The notes under the pieces were generated by a model that was not told the DNA's origin, did not search any database, and was given only the letters and a program-made list of their open reading frames with translations. Shown here one piece after another: positions 27,251 through 35,719 of a stretch of 64,000 bases of DNA; position 1 is the stretch's first letter, and each line of letters begins with the position of its first letter. The position numbers and the translations under genes were made by a program. The stretch is from Jannaschia donghaensis. Lineage in GTDB: Bacteria; Pseudomonadota; Alphaproteobacteria; Rhodobacterales; Rhodobacteraceae. The stretch covers positions 27,757 to 91,756 of the forward strand of contig NZ_CXSU01000012.1 of the NCBI RefSeq assembly GCF_001403795.1, written 5' to 3'.

Positions 27251-27616
27251 TCAGTCGGTAAGCGGTGGATGACGGGTCACGAAATGTCCCTTGATCGGCA
27301 GGGGCCATTCACGGAACGGCACCACGCCGGTGTCCGCGGCGGCATGTTTTGCGGCGTAATCGACGATGCCCTGCGCCGCCTCGGCCGTCGGATCGAATCG
27401 CCCCAGGGTGTAGTTCATCTTGCCCGCGCCCTGCACCGTGACGTTGCAGGCGTTGGTGCACCCCATCAGGCACGAATGCCGACGCGTCGCGACGCCGGGG
27501 GTGTCATGGGCCGCCGCTTCGATCAGCGCGGCCAAGGTCTCTCCGTCGGTCGCGCCAGATGTCGCATCCCAACCGTCGTGCTTGCAGGTGTCGCATATCG
27601 TGATCGTGGTGGTCAT
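27251..27616 (-). CDS. DUF1636 family protein, likely metal/Fe-S binding
   Basis: 121 aa with cysteines at 8 and 11 (CDTC) and 49, 53 and 57 (CLMGCTNAC), a thioredoxin-like ferredoxin arrangement that could hold a 2Fe-2S cluster or a metal. DUF1636 genes often sit in B12 gene groups; this one leads cobC and cobD. Its reaction is unknown; a metal-handling or electron-transfer role is inferred. ATG 27616 has GGAGAG upstream. No riboswitch is seen in the 185 bases before it. Confidence 0.88.
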   Translation of the reverse strand: MTTTITICDTCKHDGWDATSGATDGETLAALIEAAAHDTPGVATRRHSCLMGCTNACNVTVQGAGKMNYTLGRFDPTAEAAQGIVDYAAKHAAADTGVVPFREWPLPIKGHFVTRHPPLTD

Positions 27617-27720
27617 CGGCTCTCCGGGGAAGATCGGGGTGGCGGTTGCCCACCGATAGACCGGGGTCCGGCGGGGGGCAATCGGCACGAAGTCGCGCGT
27701 CATTCGACACAAAAGCGCCT

Positions 27721-27735
27721 TTAACACTTCGTTAG
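27721..27735 (+). promoter_or_regulatory. near-consensus CtrA half-site pair
   Basis: TTAA, seven bases, TTAG: one mismatch from the TTAA-N7-TTAA pattern, 66 bases before the receiver-like gene at 27801. Divergent DUF1636 lies on the other side, so either could be affected. Confidence 0.3.
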
Positions 27736-27800
27736 GTTTTGTGGTGCAAGTTTTGCCCCGGGAAGGGGTTCCTGCGGTGTTACCGCGAAAGGCAATCGAT

Positions 27801-28199
27801 ATGATTCGTCCTGGACCAATTGTTCTGGCCGTCGGCAAATGCTTTGTCAGCGAAGCCGAATATGACGCGGCGCGCGCCGCCCTGTCGGCCGAGCGGATGA
27901 CCCTGATGCGGGCCGCCGATCAACATGGTGCCGCCCTTTGCATCTGCGAAGCGGACCCGGCGGTCGTGGTGATCGACCTGTCGCTGCGCGAGGGCAGCCC
28001 CCTCGCGGTCGCTGATTTCTGCAATTACCGCCGACCGCAGACGCCGGTGATCCTGCTGGGGGCTGGCAAGCTGATGGCAGACGGGTCGTTGTTCGGCCAT
28101 GTCGGCAATGCGGCGGCGCTCATCTCGCACCAGACGCCCCGGCGCGATCTGCTGGCGCTGATCGCCTTCCACGCGGGACATCGAATGACCCTGGCCTGA
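27801..28199 (+). CDS. single-domain receiver-like protein
   Basis: 132 aa from ATG 27801. The pattern VVVIDLSLREGSPLAVADFC then PQTPVILLGAG is that of a CheY-like receiver beta3 with its Asp (DLS), the loop and beta4. The N-terminal acidic pair and the C-terminal Lys of active receivers are not clear, so phosphorylation is doubtful. No output domain and no kinase nearby. Converges on the GST gene. Confidence 0.55.
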   Translation: MIRPGPIVLAVGKCFVSEAEYDAARAALSAERMTLMRAADQHGAALCICEADPAVVVIDLSLREGSPLAVADFCNYRRPQTPVILLGAGKLMADGSLFGHVGNAAALISHQTPRRDLLALIAFHAGHRMTLA

Positions 28200-28209
28200 T
28201 CGCGGCGCG

Positions 28210-29184
28210 TCAGCCGCGACCGTGCGGTGCCATCCAGTCGATGACCGGGTTGATGGGGATGATCCGATGCGGATTTATCGTCTCGTGACTGTAGTGATAG
28301 TGGCGCACGATATGCTCCATGCCCACCGTGTCGGCGATGCCGGGCATCTGAAACAGCTCCCGCGTGTGACCCCAGAGGTTGGGATAATCGATCAGCCGCT
28401 TGCGGTTGCATTTGAAATGCAGGTGATAGACCGGATCGAAGCGGACCATCGTGGTGAACAGCCGCCAGTCGGCTTCGGTCAGGATGTCACCGGCAAGGTA
28501 GCGGCGTTGGCCCAGCAGATCCTCCAGCCAGTCCATCGCGTCGAACAGGGTCGTCACCGCCTCGTCGTAGGCCGCCTGGCTTGTGGCGAAGCCCGATTTA
28601 TAGACGCCGTTGTTCACGTCCGAATAGACGCGGTCGTTGATGCGGTCGATTTCCGCACGCAACGGTTCGGGATAGAAATCCTGCGTGTCGCCCGTCAGCC
28701 CATCGAAGGCGGAGTTGAACATCCGTATGATCTCGGAGGATTCGTTCGACACGATCGTGCCCTGCGCCTTGTCCCATAGCACTGGCACCGTCACCCGACC
28801 GGACACGTCGGGTTTGGCACGGGTGTAGATGTCGCGCATGAAGGGCAGGCCGAACAGGCGGTCGCCCGTGGCCCCGTGATCGTCGGTCTGAAACGTCCAG
28901 CCATCGCTGAGCATGTCGGGGTGGACGACGGACACGCCGATCAGATCTTCCAACCCTTTCAGTTTGCGAAAGATTAGCGCGCGGTGCGCCCAGGGGCAGG
29001 CGAGCGAGACATACAGGTGGTAGCGGTCCGCCTGCGCCGCGAAGCCCGCATCGCCCGATGGTCCGGCGCGTCCGTCCGGGGTGACCCAATTGCGGAAACC
29101 GGCCGTCGAGCGGACGAATTTGCCGCCCGAGGACTTCGTGTCATACCATGTGTCGTGCCATGTGCCGTCGACCAGCTGTCCCAT
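28210..29184 (-). CDS. glutathionyl-hydroquinone reductase-like GST (YqjG/ECM4 family)
   Basis: 324 aa, longer than ordinary GSTs, as expected for Xi-class enzymes that reduce glutathionyl-hydroquinones. The catalytic Cys sits in SLACPWAHRALIFRKLKG near residue 61. Other family marks are VSNESSEIIRMFNSAFD, NGVYKSGFATSQ, RYLAGDILTEADWRLFTTMV and RFDPVYHLHFKCN. ATG 29184 has GGGAGA upstream. Cytoplasmic. Confidence 0.95.
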   Translation of the reverse strand: MGQLVDGTWHDTWYDTKSSGGKFVRSTAGFRNWVTPDGRAGPSGDAGFAAQADRYHLYVSLACPWAHRALIFRKLKGLEDLIGVSVVHPDMLSDGWTFQTDDHGATGDRLFGLPFMRDIYTRAKPDVSGRVTVPVLWDKAQGTIVSNESSEIIRMFNSAFDGLTGDTQDFYPEPLRAEIDRINDRVYSDVNNGVYKSGFATSQAAYDEAVTTLFDAMDWLEDLLGQRRYLAGDILTEADWRLFTTMVRFDPVYHLHFKCNRKRLIDYPNLWGHTRELFQMPGIADTVGMEHIVRHYHYSHETINPHRIIPINPVIDWMAPHGRG

Positions 29185-29282
29185 GAAGTCTCCCGGTGTC
29201 TGCAAATGTCACAGGAAAGGTAGACGGTTGCCGACGTGGGTAAAGCGACGGCGGCGCGCAGGTGCTGCGCGGTGATGCGGGG

Positions 29283-30368
29283 TCAGTCGAAGGTGCCCGC
29301 GACCCGCGCGCACACCATGAACGCGCGCGCCGTTCGGGTGTCGGCGAAGGCCATGATCTCCCGATCGGTGGCGATGTCGGCAAAGCGGGGAAACACCTGA
29401 TCGAAGGTGCGCAGGAAGTGGTGGACGGCGTCGCGGAACACCGTATCGTCCTTCATCCGCCCCGACGTCAGCGCAAGGGAGGAGCGGTCCTTGATCCCGC
29501 CCAGTGCCGCAACCTCCGCGCCGTGGGTGCCGTCGGCGAAGGCCCGCCACAGGACGGGATCGGCCCGGTGCACAGTCAGATCGTCCATATAGATGCCGTC
29601 CTGCGCCAGAAGCGTCAGCAGGTCCTGCGACGCGGTGACCAGGCGGGCGGTCTCATGGTGGCGCAGGGCGCGGCGCAGAACCTCGAACCCCTCCAGGTCG
29701 CGGTCATTGTCGGGGAAATTGAGCGCGCGCACGAAATCTTCGGGCGGGACCGGTTCGGCAAGCGGTTCCGTCCCGAGCGCCAGCGTGGTCTGCCGGGGCG
29801 GCGGCGCGGCCGGGCGGGCGGGGGCCGTCAGGACGGGCGCGGGTTCGGCCGGCCTTTGCAGGGCGGCAAGCTCCGCCGCCAGAACGGCATGGGCCGTGTC
29901 GAGTTGGGCGAGCCGCGTATCCAGATCGCGGCTGAGCGCTTCGCGCAACTCTTTCTGATGCGCCGCGTTGCTGTCGCGCATCGTGTCCATGGAAGTGCGC
30001 AGGCGGGCGCTTTCCTCGCGCATGGTCTGCGCCGTGCGCGCCGCCGACACCGCCACCCACACAAGGGCGACGGGCAGAAAAACGGCCAGGATCGTCGTCA
30101 TCACAGACAGTGGGGTGGCCGGGGTGATCCGATCGGGGTCGCCCTGCAACGTCAGGAAAAACCACCCCACCAGTCCCAGCCAGGCCAGCGTGAAGACGAG
30201 GGCCGCGATCTCGATCGGGGAGGGGCCGACCGGGCGGCGCGTCGCGGTCGGGGCGTCCGACCCGCCCGGTCGCAACGTCAGACGTCGCCGGCGCAGCGGA
30301 TTTTCAAGGTCGGGTGCGGAAGACGCGCGCGGTTCCGTCCGGATATCGGAGGGGGCGGTCGCGGACAC
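29283..30368 (-). CDS. membrane-anchored coiled-coil protein of unknown function
   Basis: 361 aa taken from GTG 30368, four bases after the greA stop. After a polar N-terminal tail there are two membrane helices (IEIAALVFTLAWLGLVGWFF and VMTTILAVFLPVALVWVAV), then a coiled-coil (EESARLRTSMDTMRDSN onward), a Pro/Ala linker, and a soluble C-terminal domain of about 150 residues (PPEDFVRALNFPDNDRDLEG). I recognise no family; the layout suggests a scaffold or envelope protein. Coupled to greA by spacing. Confidence 0.7.
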   Translation of the reverse strand: MSATAPSDIRTEPRASSAPDLENPLRRRRLTLRPGGSDAPTATRRPVGPSPIEIAALVFTLAWLGLVGWFFLTLQGDPDRITPATPLSVMTTILAVFLPVALVWVAVSAARTAQTMREESARLRTSMDTMRDSNAAHQKELREALSRDLDTRLAQLDTAHAVLAAELAALQRPAEPAPVLTAPARPAAPPPRQTTLALGTEPLAEPVPPEDFVRALNFPDNDRDLEGFEVLRRALRHHETARLVTASQDLLTLLAQDGIYMDDLTVHRADPVLWRAFADGTHGAEVAALGGIKDRSSLALTSGRMKDDTVFRDAVHHFLRTFDQVFPRFADIATDREIMAFADTRTARAFMVCARVAGTFD

Positions 30369-30372
30369 GGGC

Positions 30373-30843
30373 TTACTTGTATTCGACTTTGGCGACTTCG
30401 TAGTCGCGGGTTCCGCCGGGCGTGCGCACCTCGACCGAGTCGCCGTCCTCCTTGCCGATAAGAGCGCGGGCGAGGGGGGATTTGATGTTGAGCAGGCCGT
30501 TTTCGATGTCGGCCTCCTGCTCACCCACGATCTGGTAGACCTTTTCCTGCTCGGTTTCCTCGTCGATGAGGGTCACCGTCGCGCCGAACTTGATGGAGCC
30601 GGACATCTTGGCGGGGTCGATGACCTCGGCCAGCGAAATCAGCCCCTCCAATTCCTTCACGCGGCCTTCGATGAAGGACTGCTTTTCGCGGGCGGAGTGA
30701 TATTCGGCATTCTCCGAAAGGTCGCCATGCTCACGCGCTTCGGCGATGGCGCGGATGATGGCCGGCCGCTCCACCGATTTGAGTTGCTTCAACTCGGTCT
30801 GCAGGGCGCTGAGGCCCCGCGGCGTCATGGGAAATTTTTCCAT
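30373..30843 (-). CDS. greA: transcription elongation factor GreA
   Basis: 156 aa. Binds the RNA polymerase secondary channel and stimulates cleavage of backtracked RNA. The N-terminal coiled coil begins [20 protein letters not shown], with the acidic tip near [18 protein letters not shown], and the C-terminal domain ends [20 protein letters not shown]. All are standard GreA features. AGGAGAACC precedes the ATG. Confidence 0.97.
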   Translation of the reverse strand: MEKFPMTPRGLSALQTELKQLKSVERPAIIRAIAEAREHGDLSENAEYHSAREKQSFIEGRVKELEGLISLAEVIDPAKMSGSIKFGATVTLIDEETEQEKVYQIVGEQEADIENGLLNIKSPLARALIGKEDGDSVEVRTPGGTRDYEVAKVEYK

Positions 30844-30923
30844 GAGGGTTCTCCTGCCGGGCGGTTCATGCGCCCGATGTTCTGGTTGCGCGAGAGACTA
30901 TCACCGGCGCGCCAAGGCGCAAT

Positions 30924-30953
30924 GCCCCCGCCACGCGTTTCGCGAGCGGGGGC
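30924..30953 (-). terminator. G/C hairpin after the TauD-like gene, weak terminator candidate
   Basis: GCCCCCGC (30924-30931) pairs with GCGGGGGC (30946-30953), with an inner CGCG/CGCG pairing. It lies between the TauD-like gene and greA on the minus strand. The T-tract after it is poor, so termination may need Rho or be partial. Confidence 0.35.
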
Positions 30954-30987
30954 GAAAGTATTGCAGGCCTGTGTCGGATCGGACCGG

Positions 30988-31716
30988 TCAGGCCGCGATC
31001 GGCACCTCGCCGGCGACCATGCCACGGTGCAGGACCCGGTCACCGACGACGGCCGAATGATCCGCCTTGTGCAGGGTGCAGCGGTTGTCCCAGATCACGA
31101 TGTCGCCGTCCGCCCAGACGTGCCGCCATTCGTACGCAGGGTCGATCGAATGGGCATAGAGCGCTTCGATCAGCGCCGCCTGTCGGGTGCCGTCGACGAG
31201 TTCGAGATCGACGCAGCGTTCGGGCGTCGACAGGAACAAGGCGGTGCGGCCCGACACCGGATGCCGCCGGAACAGGGGATGCCAGGTCTGCGTCGGGTCC
31301 GACACGCCGGTCGCCTTGTGCAACACGCGCGCGCCGCGCAGGCGCAGCTTGAGATCGGGGGACAGACGTTCGAAGGCATCGAACTGGTTGGTAAACACCG
31401 TCTCCCCGCCCGAAGCCGGGATCATCTCCGCCTTGAGCGCGGTGAAGGCGGGCGGGTTGGAGACATAGCTGGTGTCGGTGTGAAAGACGCTGCGTGGCGG
31501 GGTCTTGCGGCCCACGTTGGTGACAAAATTCAACTTGGGCTGCCCGCCCAGCGCCGGCTCCCCTTCGGTGAAGGTCAGCGGCCCCATCGCTTCGAGAAAG
31601 GTGACGAAGTCGTCGTCGCTGACACCTGCTCCTTCGATCACGACGACGCCGTGGTCCGCCAAAGCCGCGAGCGCCGCCGTCGCATCAAGGGCGCAGCGCG
31701 CGGCCTGCCAGGTCAT
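30988..31716 (-). CDS. TauD/TfdA-family Fe(II)/2-oxoglutarate dioxygenase
   Basis: 242 aa. The metal triad is visible: H-x-D in SVFHTDTSY and the distal His in DRVLHRGMVAGE, with GDIVIWDNRCTLHKAD before it; the following Arg would bind 2-oxoglutarate. Such enzymes hydroxylate taurine, 2,4-D-like herbicides, sulfate esters or other small acids; the substrate here is open. ATG 31716 overlaps the stop of the HAD-like gene (ATGA), so the two are translated together. No sulfonate or ester transporter is next to it. Confidence 0.93.
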   Translation of the reverse strand: MTWQAARCALDATAALAALADHGVVVIEGAGVSDDDFVTFLEAMGPLTFTEGEPALGGQPKLNFVTNVGRKTPPRSVFHTDTSYVSNPPAFTALKAEMIPASGGETVFTNQFDAFERLSPDLKLRLRGARVLHKATGVSDPTQTWHPLFRRHPVSGRTALFLSTPERCVDLELVDGTRQAALIEALYAHSIDPAYEWRHVWADGDIVIWDNRCTLHKADHSAVVGDRVLHRGMVAGEVPIAA

Positions 31717-32375
31717 CGGGCGTCCGCCGTCGCGGGGTAGAGCGTGTCGCCCAGGTTCGTGCCCGCCACCCGAACGCCGCCGAAGTCGTGGTCGGCAGTG
31801 TTTTCGTTCGGCCATGCGATGCAGGCCATGCCCGCATCAAGTGCCGCCCGGACGCCGCCCACATTGTCCTCGACCACGGTACAATCGGCACGCGATACGG
31901 CCAATCGCTCGGCCGCAAGGTGGTAAACTTCCGAGGCCGGTTTGCCGTGGGTGACGTCGTCGCTGCTGGTGATGATGTCGAAGGTCTCGGGTACGATGTC
32001 GAGCGCGGCCAGCACGCTGTCGACGTTTGCGCGGCTGGTGGTTGTGACAAAGCCAAGCTTCGTGCCGTCGGCCCGGGCGCGTTCGATCGCGTCCATCACG
32101 CCCGGGCGCGGGTCGGCGCGGCCCTGGTTTAGCATTTCTTGGAACATGGCGGATTTGGTCGCGTGAATGGCGGCGGCATCGACGGAGATGCCCTCTGCCG
32201 CGGCCTGCGTCTCGATCCGATCCTGACCACCCGAGGCGCGCAGCATGTCGCGGTAATCGTCCCGGTCCCAGGACCAATCGAGGCCGTGGCGCAGGAAGGC
32301 CGCGTTGAACGCCTCGCGCTGGAGTTCGGACGTGTCGGACAGGGTCCCGATGGACCCGAGCAACAGGGCTTTCAT
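31713..32375 (-). CDS. HAD-like protein lacking the catalytic aspartates of motif I
   Basis: 220 aa with the CbbY/Gph-like cap and core order. Motif I, normally DxDGTL, reads LGSIGTLSDTSELQ, so both the nucleophile and the acid/base Asp are missing. Motif II (FVTTTSRANVDS), motif III Lys (THGKPASEVY) and motif IV (VVEDNVGGVRAAL) are kept. It is therefore unlikely to be a phosphatase by the standard HAD mechanism; a binding or regulatory role is possible. Similar GSIGTL proteins exist in other alphaproteobacteria as far as I recall. First gene of a pair with the TauD-like dioxygenase. ATG 32375 begins MKALLLGSIGT. Confidence 0.88.
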   Translation of the reverse strand: MKALLLGSIGTLSDTSELQREAFNAAFLRHGLDWSWDRDDYRDMLRASGGQDRIETQAAAEGISVDAAAIHATKSAMFQEMLNQGRADPRPGVMDAIERARADGTKLGFVTTTSRANVDSVLAALDIVPETFDIITSSDDVTHGKPASEVYHLAAERLAVSRADCTVVEDNVGGVRAALDAGMACIAWPNENTADHDFGGVRVAGTNLGDTLYPATADAR

Positions 32376-32493
32376 GGCATGATCTCGCATTGCAGGTTGC
32401 CTTGCCGTAAAATTGGCGCGGCCGGGTGAGCGTCGTTCAATCATCGATTTAGGGCATCTTGCGGTCGGTCAAGGCGTTGACGTGGCGACGGCT

Positions 32494-32640
32494 TCAGAAC
32501 CGCCGGCCAATCCCGACCTCGGCGCTGCCGCTGAGGGTGAAACCGGTCGCGGGGCGCTCCTCGACGTCCGACGGAGGAACGGGCGCGCCGTCGACGCCGC
32601 AGGCAGCGAGGAGGAGGACGAAGGGCAAGATGCGGATCAT
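32494..32640 (-). CDS. 48-aa lipoprotein overlapping the end of argH
   Basis: Reads [20 protein letters not shown], then a short polar tail ending in GIGRRF. Signal plus lipobox LAAC is complete, with the lipidated Cys near residue 14 and a mature peptide of only about 35 residues. Its ATG overlaps the argH stop (ATGA), so it would be translated by coupling after argH. Size and location resemble the small lipoprotein genes often found behind argH or lysA in other bacteria; function unknown. Confidence 0.7.
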   Translation of the reverse strand: MIRILPFVLLLAACGVDGAPVPPSDVEERPATGFTLSGSAEVGIGRRF

Positions 32641-34037
32641 GCGAGACTCTCTTTCCAGCGGGCGACCTGTGCCCGGACATTTTCGGGCGCGGTCCCGCCA
32701 TAGGACGTGCGCGACGCCACTGAATTATGCACGCCCAGCACGTCGAAGACACCCGCAGTGATCTTGTCGTTCACCGATTGCATCTGATCGAGCGTCAGAT
32801 CGGGCAGGTCGATGCCCGCATCTTCGGCCATCTTGACCAGTGCCCCGGTGGCGTGATGTGCATCGCGGAACGGCAGCCCCGCCTCTCTCACAAGCCAATC
32901 GGCAAGGTCGGTCGCGGTGGAGAAGCCGGAGGAGGCCGCGGCCTCCAAGTTGTCCTTCTGGCCCATCATGTCGCCGACCATCCCGGTCATGGCGGCCAGC
33001 GCCAGCATCAGGGAGTCGGCGGCGTCGAAGACCTGTTCCTTATCTTCCTGCATGTCCTTGGAATAGGTCAGCGGCAGACCCTTCATCACCATGAGCAGCG
33101 CCGTCTGCGCCCCGAAAATGCGCCCAATCTTGGCGCGCAACAGCTCGGCGGCGTCAGGATTACGCTTTTGCGGCATGATGGATGAGCCGGTGGACCAGCG
33201 GTCCGACAAGCGGACGAAGCGGAACTGAGCCGACGACCAGATCACCAACTCCTCGGCCAGACGCGACAGGTGCATGGCGCAGATCGAACTGGCCGACAGG
33301 AACTCCAGCGCGAAATCCCGGTCCGCGACCGCGTCGAGCGAATTGGCGGCGGGGCGATCGAAGCGAAGGGCGGCGGCCGTCATGTCCCGGTCGATGGGAA
33401 ACGACGTGCCGGCAAGGGCCGCGGTGCCCAAGGGACATTCGTTCATGCGTTTGCGTGCATCCTCGAAGCGCGACAGGTCGCGGCCGAACATCTCCACGTA
33501 GGCCAGCATGTGATGGCCCCAGGTCACGGGCTGTGCCGTCTGCAGATGGGTGAAGCCGGGCATGACCCAATCGGCCCCACTCTCGGCCTGCGCGACGAGG
33601 GCGCGCATCAGGCGGGGCAGCGCGTCGATGGCGGCGTCGCATTGATCGCGCACCCACATGCGGAAATCCAGCGCGACCTGATCGTTGCGCGACCGCGCGG
33701 TGTGCAGGCGACCCGCGGCGGGGCCGACGATCTCCGTCAGGCGGGCCTCCACATTCATGTGGATGTCTTCCAGCGCGGTCGAAAAATTGAACGTCCCGCC
33801 TTCGATTTCTGACAACACCGTGAGAAGGCCTTCCCGGATCGCCTTTGCATCCGTATCGGTGATGATACCCTGCGCGGCCAGCATCGCGGCATGGGCCCGG
33901 CTGCCTTCGATGTCCTGCGGGGCCATGCGACGGTCGTATCCGATCGAGGCGTTGATCGCCTCCATGATCGCATCCGGGCCTTCCGCGAACCGGCCGCCCC
34001 ACATCTTGTTCGAGCTGAAATCGGACGACGTCGACAT
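32637..34037 (-). CDS. argH: argininosuccinate lyase
   Basis: 466 aa. Splits argininosuccinate to arginine and fumarate, the last step of arginine synthesis. [20 protein letters not shown] starts the domain, [17 protein letters not shown] holds the substrate loop, and [20 protein letters not shown] is the fumarase/ASL signature with the catalytic Ser. ATG 34037 has AGAGG about seven bases upstream. The start overlaps head to head with that of tlpA (shared CATG), so the promoter must lie inside tlpA. Confidence 0.97.
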   Translation of the reverse strand: MSTSSDFSSNKMWGGRFAEGPDAIMEAINASIGYDRRMAPQDIEGSRAHAAMLAAQGIITDTDAKAIREGLLTVLSEIEGGTFNFSTALEDIHMNVEARLTEIVGPAAGRLHTARSRNDQVALDFRMWVRDQCDAAIDALPRLMRALVAQAESGADWVMPGFTHLQTAQPVTWGHHMLAYVEMFGRDLSRFEDARKRMNECPLGTAALAGTSFPIDRDMTAAALRFDRPAANSLDAVADRDFALEFLSASSICAMHLSRLAEELVIWSSAQFRFVRLSDRWSTGSSIMPQKRNPDAAELLRAKIGRIFGAQTALLMVMKGLPLTYSKDMQEDKEQVFDAADSLMLALAAMTGMVGDMMGQKDNLEAAASSGFSTATDLADWLVREAGLPFRDAHHATGALVKMAEDAGIDLPDLTLDQMQSVNDKITAGVFDVLGVHNSVASRTSYGGTAPENVRAQVARWKESLA

Positions 34038-34593
34038 GGAGTGCCTCTTGCTGCGGAACCTTACCGGGCTGCTATACGGCCTGACCCTCGCCCTCGCCAC
34101 CCCCGCGCTGGCGGAGATCGACGCAGACCTTCTGACTGGCGACATGTCGAAGCTCGAGATTTTGGAGCCCCATGCCCCCGCGATCACCGCGTTCGTCGAC
34201 GCCGACGGAGAGATCGGGGATCTGTCGATGTATCACGGTCAGGTCGTCGTCCTGAATTTCTGGGCCACCTGGTGCGCGCCCTGCCGGGAGGAAATGCCGT
34301 CGCTGCAGGCATTGCAGGACCTGATGGGCGGAAGCGACCTGGAGGTGGTGACGATGGCCTTCGGACGCCACAACCCCATGGCGATGAAGAAATTTTGGTC
34401 CGAGACGGGCGTGACGTCGCTGCCGCTGCACGTCGATCCCGCGTCCGAAATGGCGCGCGGCATGGGGGTGCGGGGGTTGCCGCATACTTTCGTTCTGGAC
34501 CGACAGGGCCGCATCGTGGCGCAGCTGATCGGGACGGCCGACTGGGCCGCGCCCGAGATGTTGAAAGTGATGGAGGCCTATCTGGCGGAGTAA
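34036..34593 (+). CDS. TlpA-like exported thioredoxin-fold protein
   Basis: 185 aa. A signal or anchor ([18 protein letters not shown]) is followed by a TlpA/ResA thioredoxin fold with redox pair WCAPC at about 79-83 and the cis-Pro loop [17 protein letters not shown]. Likely a periplasmic thiol-disulfide reductase, perhaps for cytochrome maturation. Start taken as ATG 34036; TTG 34048 is an alternative that would remove the overlap with argH. No convincing ribosome binding site for either. Confidence 0.9.
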   Translation: MECLLLRNLTGLLYGLTLALATPALAEIDADLLTGDMSKLEILEPHAPAITAFVDADGEIGDLSMYHGQVVVLNFWATWCAPCREEMPSLQALQDLMGGSDLEVVTMAFGRHNPMAMKKFWSETGVTSLPLHVDPASEMARGMGVRGLPHTFVLDRQGRIVAQLIGTADWAAPEMLKVMEAYLAE

Positions 34594-34680
34594 TGCCGCA
34601 CCGCGGCGCTTGCAGTCGGGGAGGACACATTGTAGCGCGGTCATACCGTATTCACGCAAGATTATGTCCCGGAGATATCC

Positions 34681-35643
34681 ATGAGCTTCCGCCTGCAGCC
34701 CGCCCCCGTCGCCCGCCCGAACCGGTGCCAGCTGTTCGGGCCCGGCTCGAACACCAAGTTGTTCGCGAAGATGGCGGCATCGGCGGCGGATGTCATCAAT
34801 CTGGATCTGGAAGACTCGGTCGCCCCTTCGGACAAGGAGTCGGCCCGCGCCAACGTGATCGAGGCCATCGGCGCGCATGATTGGGGCACCAAGGTGCTGT
34901 CAGTGCGTATCAACGGGCTCGATACCCCGTATTGGTACCGCGACGTCGTTGACCTGTTGGAACAGGCGGGCGACCGGCTGGATCAGATCATGATCCCCAA
35001 GGTGGGCTGTGCCGCCGATGTCTATGCGGTCGACGCACTGGTCACGGCGATCGAGACGGCCAAGGGGCGCAGCAAGGCGGTCACCTTCGAGGTCATCATC
35101 GAAAGCGCCGCGGGCCTGGCCCACGTCGAGGAGATCGCGGCCAGTTCGCCTCGACTTGCCGCGATGTCGCTCGGGGCTGCGGATTTCGCGGCGTCGATGG
35201 GGATGCAGACGACCGGCATCGGCGGCACGCAGGACGATTACTACATGCTGGCCCAGGGCGGCGCACACCACATGGCGGACCCGTGGCACTGGGCGCAGGC
35301 GGCGATCGTCGCGGCGTGCCGAACGCATGGAGTCCTGCCGGTCGATGGCCCGTTCGGGGATTTCAGCGACGACGAAGGCTACCGCGCGCAATCGCGACGC
35401 TCGGCGGTGCTGGGCATGGTCGGAAAATGGGCGATCCACCCCAAGCAGATCGCGCTTGCCAACGAAGTGTTCACACCTTCCGACGAAAAAGTCGCCGAAG
35501 CGCGCGAGATTCTGGCCGCCATGGAAGACGCCAAGGCCGCCGGGGCGGGGGCGACGGTTTACAAGGGGCGTTTGGTGGACATCGCATCGATCAAGCAGGC
35601 CGAGGTTGTCGTGCGTCAATCGGAAATGATTGCGGGCAATTGA
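34681..35643 (+). CDS. mcl1: L-malyl-CoA/beta-methylmalyl-CoA lyase
   Basis: 320 aa. Member of the HpcH/HpaI/citrate-lyase-beta family: RCQLFGPGSNTKLFAKMAAS, then INLDLEDSVAP with the Mg-binding acidic residues, FEVIIESAAGL, and GKWAIHPKQI. The whole sequence is close to Mcl1 of Rhodobacter-type bacteria. There it cleaves beta-methylmalyl-CoA to glyoxylate and propionyl-CoA, and makes or splits malyl-CoA, in the ethylmalonyl-CoA pathway for C2 assimilation. GGAGA precedes the ATG. Separate from tlpA by about 90 bases. Confidence 0.93.
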   Translation: MSFRLQPAPVARPNRCQLFGPGSNTKLFAKMAASAADVINLDLEDSVAPSDKESARANVIEAIGAHDWGTKVLSVRINGLDTPYWYRDVVDLLEQAGDRLDQIMIPKVGCAADVYAVDALVTAIETAKGRSKAVTFEVIIESAAGLAHVEEIAASSPRLAAMSLGAADFAASMGMQTTGIGGTQDDYYMLAQGGAHHMADPWHWAQAAIVAACRTHGVLPVDGPFGDFSDDEGYRAQSRRSAVLGMVGKWAIHPKQIALANEVFTPSDEKVAEAREILAAMEDAKAAGAGATVYKGRLVDIASIKQAEVVVRQSEMIAGN

Positions 35644-35660
35644 ATCCATCCCCTGCGGTT

Positions 35661-35676
35661 TTAGCGCCTGCTTAAC
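35661..35676 (+). promoter_or_regulatory. near-consensus CtrA site before the LytS-like gene
   Basis: TTAG (35661-35664), seven bases, TTAAC (35672-35676): one mismatch from TTAA-N7-TTAAC. It lies 44 bases before the start codon at 35720, a normal spacing for CtrA control. Confidence 0.4.
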
Positions 35677-35719
35677 TTTTGTCCTTCAACAGCGGGTTTG
35701 CACGGATGTGGAGGACGCG

